A DNA stretch of 64,000 bases, taken from positions 62,001 through 126,000 of the forward strand of contig CAVOXY010000036.1 of assembly GCA_963700515.1 (NCBI GenBank), in the 5' to 3' direction. The notes beneath the pieces were generated by a model. That model saw only the letters and a program-made list of their open reading frames with translations, was not told where the DNA came from and did not search any database. The DNA comes from JAJRVM01 sp963700515. GTDB taxonomy: Bacteria; Planctomycetota; Planctomycetia; Pirellulales; Pirellulaceae. Made by a program: the position numbers and the translations under genes. Every line of letters begins with the position of its first letter. The first letter of the stretch is position 1. Shown here piece after piece: positions 19,663 through 29,001 of this stretch.

Positions 19663-21609
19663 ATGAAAAAACCAGAAGAGCGAAGTGTCGATCCGGCGTC
19701 GATCGAGATGCTGGCCTACGTGGCCGAGCGAAACCAGCTTGTTGCCTGGGACCGTTATGAAGCCCAGCAGCCGCAGTGTGGATTCGGACAGCTTGGGTTG
19801 TGCTGTCGCAATTGCACCATGGGGCCGTGCCGCATCAACCCGTTTGGAGAAGGCCCGTCGGAAGGCGTATGTGGAGCCACGGCCGATGTCATTGCGGCGC
19901 GGAATCTGGCCCGGATGATTGCCGCTGGTACGGCCGCTCATTCCGATCATGGACGCGATGTGGCTCACGCGCTGTTGAACGCCGCCAAAGGCGGAGACTA
20001 CGCCGTGAAAGATGAACGCAAGCTGCGCGCGCTGGCGGCTGAATTGGGCATCGAGGCGACCGGTCGTTCGACCAATGATGTAGCCAAAGACGTCGCCGAG
20101 GCCTCCTTGGCTCAGTTCGGCCAGCAGGAGGGTGCGCTGCCATTAACCGCACGTGCACCCGCGGCCACCCGCCGGCGCTGGCAAGAGGCGGATGTCATAC
20201 CTCGCGGCATCGACCGGGAAGTGGTCGATCTTTTGCACCGCACCAACATCGGTTGCGACAGCGATTACCGGCACATCATGTTCGCCGGTGTGCGGACGGC
20301 GCTGGCGGACGGTTGGGGTGGATCGATGGTGGCCACGGACTTGCAGGACATTCTGTTCCGTTCGCCGACCTGGTTGCGTAGCCAGGCGAATCTTGGCGTG
20401 CTGAAAGCCGACGAGGTCAATATTCTGGTACACGGTCACGAGCCGGTGCTGTCGGAGATGCTGGTGGCCGCGACCCAGGATCCAGAACTCGTCGACCTGG
20501 CCAGGAGCCACGGCGCGGAGGGCATCGCCTTGTGTGGCATCTGCTGCACGGCAAATGAGATCCTGATGCGGCACGGTATCCCGGTGGCTGGCAACTTTCT
20601 CCAGCAGGAATTGGCGATCGCCACCGGTGCGGTGGAAGCCATGATCGTGGACATCCAGTGTGTCTTTCCCGCGCTGGACAAGATGGCGCACTGTTTCCAC
20701 ACGAAGCTGGTGAGTACATCCGAGAAGGCCGATTTTCCCGGGGCGGTCCGCCTGGAGTTCCATGAGAGCGGGGCGTTGGAGACCGCCAAGAAGATCGTGC
20801 GACTGGCGATCGAGAATTTCCCGAACCGGGACAAGGCGAACGTGCGGATCCCGGACTTCAGCAGCGCGCTGGTCGCGGGCTTCTCGGCCGAAAACATTTT
20901 CACGGCCCTGGGCGGGCGCTACCGTCCGACCTACCGGCCGTTGAATGACGCCATCATCTCCGGCCGGCTGCGGGGACTGGCGGCCGTGGTCGGCTGCAAC
21001 AACCCCAAACACCAGCAAGACGCCGGGCACTTGGCGATCACTCGGGAGTTGCTGGCCAACGACGTGCTGGTGGCCACCACCGGCTGCACGGCGATTGCGG
21101 ACGCCAAGGCCGGGTTACTGTGTCCCGAGGCGGCGCCGCAGTGCGCGGGCCAGGGGATCCAAGAGATCTGCCGGGCGGTGGGGATTCCGCCCGTGCTGCA
21201 CTTGGGCGTCTGCGTGGACATCAGCCGCATTTTGATTCTCCTGTCCAACGTGGTGGCCGAAGGGGGGCTGGGCGAGAGCATTGCCGATTTGCCGGCCGCC
21301 GCGGCCGCGCCTGAGTGGATGAGCGAGAAGGCGGTGGCGATCGGCTTCTATGCCGCCGGGTCGGGTGCGTTCACGGTGCTGGGCGAACCGCTGCCCGTCG
21401 AGGGAGCGCCGGGCCTGATGCAGTTTCTGACCTGCGACATGGCGGAGACCTTTGGCGGCAAGTTCGCCTTCGAGCGTGACCCGGTCAAGGCCGCGCACTT
21501 GATGATCGACCACATCGATGCGCGGCGGGCGGCACTGCACCTGCCCGGCCCGATGTATGACGTGCCTTACGCTCCCCAAACCCTTCGAGAACTGGCCAGT
21601 GTCAGTTAG
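19663..21609 (+). CDS. cooS: Anaerobic Ni-Fe carbon monoxide dehydrogenase, catalytic subunit
   Basis: The intact product of about 648 residues interconverts CO and CO2 in the cytoplasm. N-terminal cysteines for the D and B clusters are in QCGFGQLGLCCRNCTMGPCRI and EGVCGA. C-cluster ligands are in NILVHGHEPVLSEM (His), LCGICCTANE, IQCVFPALD, VGCNNPKHQQD, TTGCTAIADAK and LGVCVDISR. ATG at 19663 has a GGGAGA ribosome-binding site. The longer frame from 19639 would add eight residues upstream. As first gene of a 13-gene run it would serve as both CO oxidase/CO2 reductase and AcsA partner of acetyl-CoA synthase. Confidence 0.96.
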   Translation: MKKPEERSVDPASIEMLAYVAERNQLVAWDRYEAQQPQCGFGQLGLCCRNCTMGPCRINPFGEGPSEGVCGATADVIAARNLARMIAAGTAAHSDHGRDVAHALLNAAKGGDYAVKDERKLRALAAELGIEATGRSTNDVAKDVAEASLAQFGQQEGALPLTARAPAATRRRWQEADVIPRGIDREVVDLLHRTNIGCDSDYRHIMFAGVRTALADGWGGSMVATDLQDILFRSPTWLRSQANLGVLKADEVNILVHGHEPVLSEMLVAATQDPELVDLARSHGAEGIALCGICCTANEILMRHGIPVAGNFLQQELAIATGAVEAMIVDIQCVFPALDKMAHCFHTKLVSTSEKADFPGAVRLEFHESGALETAKKIVRLAIENFPNRDKANVRIPDFSSALVAGFSAENIFTALGGRYRPTYRPLNDAIISGRLRGLAAVVGCNNPKHQQDAGHLAITRELLANDVLVATTGCTAIADAKAGLLCPEAAPQCAGQGIQEICRAVGIPPVLHLGVCVDISRILILLSNVVAEGGLGESIADLPAAAAAPEWMSEKAVAIGFYAAGSGAFTVLGEPLPVEGAPGLMQFLTCDMAETFGGKFAFERDPVKAAHLMIDHIDARRAALHLPGPMYDVPYAPQTLRELASVS

Positions 21610-21620
21610 GAGTCCGTGCC

Positions 21621-22157
21621 ATGGCGAAGGCCATCGTCACCAACTATGAACGCTGTCTAGGGTGCGGAACGTGCGTCATCGAGTGCGCCATGGCCCACAC
21701 GCATGCCGAGACGCTGGTCGAGGCGATCTATGGCGAGACGCCGGCGCAGTCGCGAATGCACGTGGAACCACTTGGCGACTTCGGCATGCCGATGCAATGT
21801 CGCCACTGCGAGGCAGCTCCCTGTATCGTGGTCTGTCCCACCGACGCGATCCATCGTCTCACGGAGGACGGTCCGGTCCTGCTGGTCAAGGAGCACTGTA
21901 TTGGTTGCAGGTTGTGCCTTTTCGTCTGCCCATTCGGCGTGATCGAGATGTCGCGCGGCGGTACGGCCGTGGTGAAGTGTGATCAATGCGTGCAGCGGAC
22001 CGAAATCGGACAGGAACCGGCCTGTGTGGCTGGCTGCCCCACCGGCGCGCTCCAGTTCCGTGACATCACCGATTACTTGCGGCAGCGCCGCCGCGAGGCG
22101 GCCAGGCAGGCTGCAAGCTCAAGTCAGATCAGCGTGTCCATCGCGGAGAGGCAATGA
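21621..22157 (+). CDS. cooF: CooF-like ferredoxin with four [4Fe-4S]-type cysteine sets
   Basis: The 178-residue polyferredoxin has cysteine groups CLGCGTCVIEC, CRHCEAAPCIVVC, CIGCRLCLFVC and CDQCVQRTEIG...CVAGC, the layout of CooF/HycB-type electron-transfer subunits. It should carry electrons between CooS and the downstream flavoprotein module. It begins 11 bp after cooS and its stop overlaps the next start (ATGA), a tight operon arrangement. Confidence 0.92.
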   Translation: MAKAIVTNYERCLGCGTCVIECAMAHTHAETLVEAIYGETPAQSRMHVEPLGDFGMPMQCRHCEAAPCIVVCPTDAIHRLTEDGPVLLVKEHCIGCRLCLFVCPFGVIEMSRGGTAVVKCDQCVQRTEIGQEPACVAGCPTGALQFRDITDYLRQRRREAARQAASSSQISVSIAERQ

Positions 22158-22633
22158 TGGATCTTACGAGAGTGGACGGGATCATCGACGAGTACGACGG
22201 CGAGCGGTCGTGGCTGGTGATGATTCTCCAGGACATTCAGGACGCCTTCAACTACCTGCCTGCGCCGCCTTGCGGCGCGTGGCGGAGCGGTTGGGGGTGG
22301 GCGCGGGCCACGTCTGTAATGTGTCGATGTTTTATAGTTCCTTCAGCCTCAAAGAGCGAGGCAAGTATGTGATCCGCGTGTGTGACGGTACGGCATGTCA
22401 CCTGCGCGGCGCCGTCAACTTGCGCGATGAGGTCACGCGGCAATTGGGAATCACCGAGGGGGAGACCACCTCCGACGGGCTGTTCACATTGGAGGTCGTC
22501 GCCTGTCTTGGCGCCTGCGCTCGCACCTGTCATGGCGGTCGGCTCGCAATACCACGGACAGATGACCGTCGACAAATTCAAAGAGACGCTGGACGCCTAC
22601 CGCACAGAAGACGTCAGTTTGGCCACCGGCTAG
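22154..22633 (+). CDS. NuoE/HydC-like [2Fe-2S] subunit, two frameshifts
   Basis: The thioredoxin-like 24-kDa subunit family is clear: a helical N-terminus (IIDEYDGERSWLVMILQDI), then RRVAERLGVGAGHVCNVSMFYSSF, and [2Fe-2S] ligands in VCDGTACHLRGA and ACLGAC. The C-terminal QYHGQMTVDKFKETLDAYR lies in yet another frame. Breaks are near 22265 and 22525. It would pass electrons to or from the NuoF-like protein encoded next. Such subunits occur in complex I and in NAD-linked hydrogenases, where they are HydC or HndA. Confidence 0.85.
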
Positions 22634-22667
22634 CGCCGCCGCGGAAGATGGAGACTTATACCACACG

Positions 22668-24531
22668 ATGATCCGACTCGCCAAGCCAGAATCGCTCGAC
22701 CAGTATCGAGAGACTTTGCTCGCCGATTGCGACCACGATAAGCCGTGTCTGTTCGTTTGCGGAGGAACGGGTTGTCGCGCCGGGCGCGGGCTGGCGGTGG
22801 CCCATCGGTTCCGCAGCGTCTTGGCCGAGAAGTCGTTGCAGGACGATGTCGTCGTCCGTGTCACCGGCTGCCACGGCTTTTGCGAGCAGGGGCCCCTTGT
22901 GGTGCTGCAGCCGCAGGGAACGCTCTATGTACGGGTCACGCCGGACGACGTCGTGCGGATCGTGGAGACGTCGATCGAGGGCGACGGCGTGGTCGAGAAG
23001 CTCACTTATCGCGATCCGGTGTCGAAGCAGCGGGTGGCCCGCGAAGAAGATCTCCCCTTCTATGCTCACCAGCAGCGTGTCATCTTGCACGACAACGGTC
23101 GGATCGATCCCACGAGTATCGACGACTACATTGCCGCGGGCGGCTACGCCTCGCTCGTCCGAGCGTTGACGGAGATGGAGCCCGAGCAAGTCATCGATGC
23201 AGTGGAGCGTGCCGGCCTGCGCGGGCGCGGCGGCGGTGGATTCTCGGCGGCCCGCAAGTGGCGGGCCTGCCGCAAGGCCGCGGGTTACCCCAAGTACGTG
23301 CTGGGCAACGGTGACGAAGGGGATCCGGGCGCATTCATGGACCGCAGCATCATGGAGGGCAATCCTCATTCGGTGCTCGAAGGAATGGCGATCGGGGCGT
23401 ACGCCATCGGCGCGGATCAAGGGTACGTTTACGTCCGCCTGGAATATCCGCTGGCGGTCGAGAATCTCCGGATCGCCATCCAACACGCGGAAGCGATGGG
23501 CTTGTTGGGCGAGAACATACTCGGCACCAATTTCAGCTTCACGATTCGAGTGAGTCGTGGTGCCGGGGCATTCGTGTGCGGTGAATCGACGGCCCTGATG
23601 GCGTCTATCGAAGGTTACTCGGGTGAGCCGCGGGCGAAGCACATCCATACGTCCGAAAAAGGACTGTTCGGCCTGCCCACCAACTTGAACAACGTGGAAA
23701 CGTGGGCCAACGTCCCGGTGATCATCCAACGGGGCTGGCAGTGGTACGCCAGCATGGGGAGTGAGAACAGCAAGGGGACGAAAGTGTTCTCGTTGGTCGG
23801 CAAGGTCAAGAACACCGGTCTGGTGGAAGTGCCGATGGGGATCCCCTTGCGCGAGATCGTCTACGAGATCGGAGGCGGAATCGCCGGCGATCGGCCGTTC
23901 AAGGCGGTGCAAACCGGCGGCCCGTCTGGCGGTTGCTTGCCCGCGGAAGACACTCGATTTGCCTGTCGACTTCGATGCCTTGACCGAGGCCGGATCGATG
24001 ATGGGCTCAGGCGGCATGATCGTCATGGACGACCGCACGTGCGTCGTGGAAGTGGCGAGGTACTTTACGGAGTTTCTCTGCCGGGAATCATGCGGTAAAT
24101 GCACGGCTTGCCGGGAGGGGGTCACCAGGATGCTCGACTTGCTCGAGCTCATCACGACCGGTGAGGCGGTCGAGAGCGATCTTGGACTGCTCGAGGAACT
24201 CAGCCAGTACGTGCGCGACAACAGCATCTGCGGGCTGGGCAAGACGGCCCCCAACCCGACGCTCAGCACGTTGAGGCATTTCCGCGATGAGTACCTCGCC
24301 CATGTCATCGACCACCAGTGCCCAGCCGGCGTCTGCAAGGCCATGACGACATTCGTCATTGACGGGGAGGCCTGCACGGCCTGCGGCCGCTGCCGGCGGG
24401 CCTGCCCGGTCGAGGCGATCCGGGGCGAAAAGAAAGTTCCTCACGTGATCGACCAGCAGAAGTGCATCAAGTGTGGCCTCTGTCGAGAGAACTGTCCGAC
24501 CGACGGCATCATGACCGTCAGAAGGGATTGA
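22668..24531 (+). CDS. NuoF/HydB-type NAD(H)-FMN flavoprotein with extra Fe-S domains, one frameshift
   Basis: Domains are in order. An N-terminal thioredoxin-like [2Fe-2S] domain carries VCGGTGCRAG and GCHGFCEQ. The FMN/NADH core carries LRGRGGGGFSAARKW, GNGDEGDPGAFMDR and SIEGYSGEPR. A [4Fe-4S] site is SCGKCTACREG with SICGLG. A C-terminal 2x[4Fe-4S] ferredoxin carries CTACGRCRRAC and CIKCGLCRENC. This is the HydB/HndC architecture, longer than plain NuoF. One extra base near 23944-23952 shifts the frame between GGCLPAE and TLDLPVDFDAL. It is the predicted NAD(H) site of the CODH-linked module. Confidence 0.9.
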
Positions 24532-24543
24532 CGGAAGACCGAG

Positions 24544-25341
24544 ATGGCACTAGTCGAAACGCAAATCGACGGACAGGCGATCCAGGTCCAGCGTGACCGC
24601 TGGGCGCTGGAGGTCGCCGCGGAGATGGGCATTGAGATTCCGACGCTCTGCCATCATCCAGCGCTGGAACCCTACGGCGCGTGCCGATTGTGCGTCGTCG
24701 AGGTCAGCAAAGGTCAGTGGACGTGGCTGACGACGGCCTGCGACCTGCCGATCCGGGAAGGACTCAGTATCCGTACCGATACGCCTGCCGTCATGGCGGC
24801 TCGCAAGATGACGCTCGAGCTGCTGTGGACGCAGGCCCCCGAGGCGACGGCGATTCAGGCCCTGGCGGCGAAGTTCGGTGTGACCAAGCCGCGTTTCGCC
24901 GGTCGCCGCGGTTTGGGGAAGTGCATCCTCTGCGGGTTGTGTATTCGCGTCTGCCGGACCGTCTTGGGAGAGCCGGCGATCTGCGTCTCGCGGCGGGGCG
25001 CCAATCGGCGAGTGGGGTCGCCTTTTGGTGAGCCGTCCGAGACGTGTACCGGCTGTATGGCCTGCGTGCGGATTTGTCCGACCGGTCACATCGTCAGCAC
25101 GGATGAGGGACGCGTGCGTCGGATGACGACGTGGAACACCGAGTTGGAGTTGGTCCGCTGCCACGCGTGTGGCAAATCCTTTGGCACGGTCAGAGAGCTG
25201 GAGCTGGCGCGGGCCAAGGCCGGGGGAAGCTACGAGGTGGATCAGATCTGCCCAGACTGTCGACGGTCACAAACCGCCGGCCGTCTGGCGGAGGCCTCAA
25301 AGAAAGTGAAACAGGCGGATTGTGAGTCTGCAGCGGACTAG
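24544..25341 (+). CDS. HoxU/NuoG N-terminus-like Fe-S subunit
   Basis: The 265-residue product has an N-terminal [2Fe-2S] domain with ligands in TLCHHP, GACRLCVVEV and TACDLP. Two [4Fe-4S] sets follow, in CILCGLCIRVC and CTGCMACVRIC. The segment that normally carries the His-Cys3 cluster reads ELLWTQAPEATAIQALAAKFG and lacks those ligands. A C-terminal addition with CHACGKSF and CPDCRR looks like a zinc ribbon. It resembles the iron-sulfur arm of HydA without the hydrogenase domain. It probably links CooF to the NuoE/NuoF-like pair. Confidence 0.88.
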   Translation: MALVETQIDGQAIQVQRDRWALEVAAEMGIEIPTLCHHPALEPYGACRLCVVEVSKGQWTWLTTACDLPIREGLSIRTDTPAVMAARKMTLELLWTQAPEATAIQALAAKFGVTKPRFAGRRGLGKCILCGLCIRVCRTVLGEPAICVSRRGANRRVGSPFGEPSETCTGCMACVRICPTGHIVSTDEGRVRRMTTWNTELELVRCHACGKSFGTVRELELARAKAGGSYEVDQICPDCRRSQTAGRLAEASKKVKQADCESAAD

Positions 25342-25361
25342 CCGAGATAGGAGATGTACTC

Positions 25362-27544
25362 ATGTCACGAGAGGTGATGGCGGCGGCCATTCGAGGTGCC
25401 ACTGCGTTCGTCGAAGAAGCGGAAACCAAATTCGCAGAAGCTGTTGAACAGTACGGCGAAGACCAGAAGGTGGAGTTTCCCGAGACGGCCTTCTACTTGC
25501 CGATGATCTACTCGTTGATGGGCCTGGAGGTCAAAACGCTGGGCGAACTCAAACCCGTCCTGGCCCACTGCCGCGAGCTGCTGGCCACCGAGCCGCCGGA
25601 CAACCTGTGGCTGCCCTACCTGGGTGACGGGTTGGACGCCGGCGCGGCCACGCTGTTGAGCCAGGAGGTGACCTGTGCCCTGCGGTACCTCAACGGCCAG
25701 CCGATCGAGGACGGGTTCCAGGGCTTTATCTCCGACACGATCCAGCGCGAGTTGGGCATCCAGTTGGTGGACGGCCGCATGCCCGGTTTCGCAGCCATCC
25801 TGGGTCCGGCGCCCACCAACGAAATCGCCGTGCATACCGTGCGCGAGCTCCAGAAACGGAGCATTCTCACGTTTCTGGTCTGCAACCGCGACGGCAAGAC
25901 GCATGACCGACCAGCTGCGCGAAGAGGGCGTCGAGCTGGGCTGGGACACGTACATCGTGCCGGTCGGCCGCGACACGCACTCGGCCATCTACGTGCTCGA
26001 CTGGGCCATCCGCGGGGCGCTGATGTTCGGCGGCCACAAGAAGGGCGACTGGCGGAACTGCCTCAACTACACACGCGAGCGGATCTTCGCCTTCGGGATC
26101 ACCTTCGGCCCGATCCCCGACGACTGGTACGCCGTCGGTGCCGGTGCCATCGTGATGGGCTTCCCGGTCATCTCCGATCACGAGTCGACGCCGGAAGTCC
26201 GCCCGACGGGCGTGACCACCTACGAGGCACTCGTCCGCCAGACGGATCACAAGCAGATTGTGCCGACCTGCATTCAGGTCCGCGGCGTGAAGGTCAAGGT
26301 CGAGGAGATCGACATTCCCGTGTCCTATGCGCCCGCCTTCGAGGGCGAGCGGGTGCGGCGAGAAGACATGCATGTGCAGTTCGGCGGCAAGTACTCCGAC
26401 GCCGTGGAGGTACTGGAGTCGGCCGAACTGGACGAGATCACCGACGGCGAGATCATCGTCCTCGGGCCGGACGTCGACACGGTCAAGCCCGGCGACGCCG
26501 CGCCGCTGGGCGTCCACGTCCGCGTCGCCGGCCGGAAAATGAAGACGGACTTCGAGGGGATCCTCGAGCGGCAGATGCACCGCTACTGCAACCACGCCAT
26601 GGGCTTCATGCACACCGGCCAGCGCGACCAGATCTGGTGCCGCTTCAGCAAGACCGCCGTCGCAATCGGGCTTCCGCCTCAAACACATCGGCACGATCCT
26701 CCACGCCAAACTGCACGATGAATACGGCGGCATCGTCGACAAGGTCGCCGTGACGATCACCAGCGATCCGCGACAGGTCACGAAGCTGATCCAACACGCC
26801 CAACCCATCTACAAGATCCGCGACGAACGAGTGGCCGGAATGACCGACGAGTCGGTCGACACGTTCTACTCCTGCACGCTGTGCCAATCCTACGCCCCGA
26901 ATCACGTTTGCATCATCACGCCCGAGCGGCTGGGGTTGTGCGGAGCCTACAACTGGCTCGACGGCCAGGCCGCCTACGAAATCAACCCGACCGGCTGCAA
27001 CCAACCGGTGCCAAAAGGAAGGTGCATCAACGAAGTGACCGGCGAGTGGGAAGGTGTGAACAAGTTCGTCTACAAGAAGTCCAATCGCTCGGTGGACCAC
27101 TTCTGCGCCTACAGCCTGCTGGAAAACCCGATGACATCGTGCGGCTGCTTCGAGTGCATTCTGGCGCTCGTGCCGGAGGCCAACGGCGTGATGATCGTCA
27201 ACCGCGAGTATACCGGCGACACGCCGATCGGGATGCCCTTCTCGACGCTGGCCGGCAGTGTGGGCGGCGGGGCCCAGACGCCCGGCTTTGTCGGCGTGGG
27301 CCGATTGTACTTGACCAGCAAGAAGTTCATCTCCGCCGAAGGAGGCTTGCGCCGCCTCGTGTGGATGCCCAAGGAACTCAAGGAAGCCATGCGGGAGGGT
27401 GTCGAGAGGCGGGCTGCCGAAGAGGGACTCAACGGATTCGTGGACAAGATCGGTGACGAGACACGTTGCACGACCGCCGAGCAACTGGTCGAGCATCTGA
27501 CAAGTGTGGATCACCCGGCGATGAGCATGGATCCCATCTTCTAA
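25362..27544 (+). CDS. acsB: Acetyl-CoA synthase, two frameshifts
   Basis: The reconstructed length of about 727 residues matches bacterial AcsB, including the N-terminal CODH-binding domain absent from archaeal CdhC. A-cluster ligands are visible in SCTLCQSYAPNHVC, GLCGAYNWLD and CGCFECI near the C-terminus. Breaks are near 25899-25903 (after NRDGKT) and 26668-26671 (in GGGC, after TAVAIG). Removing one base at each gives one frame. It condenses CO, a methyl group from the corrinoid protein and CoA into acetyl-CoA, or the reverse. A TAGGAG motif precedes the ATG. Confidence 0.94.
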
Positions 27545-27594
27545 GACACGGTATTTCGACTGCTGCCGTGACAGCGGGATAAGGAAACTAAACT

Positions 27595-28938
27595 ATGGCA
27601 CTGACAGGCTTGGACATCTACAAGCAACTTCCCAAGACCAACTGCAAGGACTGTGGAGTTCCGACCTGCCTGGCCTTTGCGATGAAAGTCGCGGCGGGCC
27701 AGGTCGGTCTGGATGACTGCCCGCATCTGAGCGCCGATGCGCGATCGAAGTTGGATGAGGCGTCGGCGCCCCCGCAGCGACTGGTCAAGATCGGCGGCGA
27801 AAAGGGTTCCATCGAGATCGGCCAGGAGACGGTCCTGTTTCGACACGAGGAGAAGTTCCACCGTCCGCCGGCCGTGGCCTTGAAGGTCTCGGATGCCGAC
27901 TCGGAAGCCTTGAGTCAGAGTTGGTGCCGGCGTTCAAGGCGTTGGAGTTCAGCCGCGTGGGCGAAACCCTCGGCCCCCACATGATCGCGCTGTTCAACGA
28001 CTCTGGATCGGCCGAGACGCTGCAATCGGCCGCCGAGACGATCCACCGCGAACTGGGCGTGCCGCTGGTGCTGATCGCCGCGACGCCCGAACCGCTCGCG
28101 GCGGCAGCTACGGGGCCTCTAAAGGGCACGCGCCCGCTGCTGTATTGCACGGGCGACGCAGCCGGTCAAGGACTTGGCCGCGCTGGCCCAGCAAACGAGC
28201 TGCCCCTTGTGCGTGGCGGGCGACCTGGAATCGGTCGCCCAGCGTGTCGAAGAACTGGGGAAAGAAGGGGTCAAGGACATTGTCATTTCGCCGGGGTCCA
28301 CCCCAGTTCGCCAGGCGCTGGAGTTCCTCACGCAGACCCGGCGAGCCACGTTGAAGAATAAATTTCGCCCGCTGGGTTGTCCGGTTCTCGTACTGGCCGA
28401 CAGTGACGATCCCATGATGAATGTCATGGATGCGTGCGCCTACATCTGCAAGTACGCCGGCATCGTCGTGGCGGATATCTGGGAGGGATACCTGCTGGCT
28501 CCCGTCCTGACGACGCGACAGAATATCTACACCGACCCTCAGAAACCGGTCCAGGTCGAACCGAGACTCCACGAGGTGGGCGAAGTCAGCTCGGCAAGCC
28601 CGCTGCTGGTGACCACGAACTTTTCGTTGAGTTACTACTCGGTCGAGTCCCAGGTCGAGGCCTCGCGGGTTCCCTGTTACATCCTGGCCGTCGATACCGA
28701 GGGGACCAGCGTCCTGACGGCGTGGGCCTCGGACAAATTCAACGCCGAGACGATCACCGCCGCCCTGAAGCAACACGAGGCCGACGGCAAAGTCGAGCAT
28801 CGCAAACTCGTGCTCCCCGGCCTCGTGGCTTCCATTGCCGCCGCCGTCTCCGATGAAAGCGGCTGGGAAGTGTTGATCGGCCCCAAAGAGGCCACGGGGA
28901 TCGGCTCGTACCTGAAAGTGGATTGGACCGGCGCGTGA
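27595..28938 (+). CDS. acsC: Corrinoid/iron-sulfur protein large subunit, two frameshifts
   Basis: The reconstructed length is about 448 residues, as in AcsC/CdhE. The N-terminal [4Fe-4S] domain has NCKDCGVPTCLAFA and a later Cys in LDDCPHL. A TIM-barrel domain follows (GETLGPHMIALFNDSG, CPLCVAGDLESVAQR) and a C-terminal corrinoid-binding region (NFSLSYYSVESQVE, GPKEATGIGSYL). A base is missing near 27907-27912 and one is extra near 28155-28160. It carries the methyl group between AcsE and AcsB and is reactivated by RACo. An AAGGA motif lies before the ATG. Confidence 0.92.
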
Positions 28939-29001
28939 AGCAACGACGCTCTGCAAATAGTGGAGAGGCGGAGCGGGATTCCTGAGAGTGAAAGCCATCT
29001 G

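Noticed and set aside
19256..19666. 136-codon frame in the cooS leader
   Set aside because: It overlaps the cooS start, lacks similarity to anything I recognise and has no ribosome-binding site. The leader is better read as non-coding.
22656..24377. 573-codon minus-strand frame opposite the NuoF-like gene
   Set aside because: It is a high-GC antisense shadow. The plus strand carries complete NuoF/HydB motifs.
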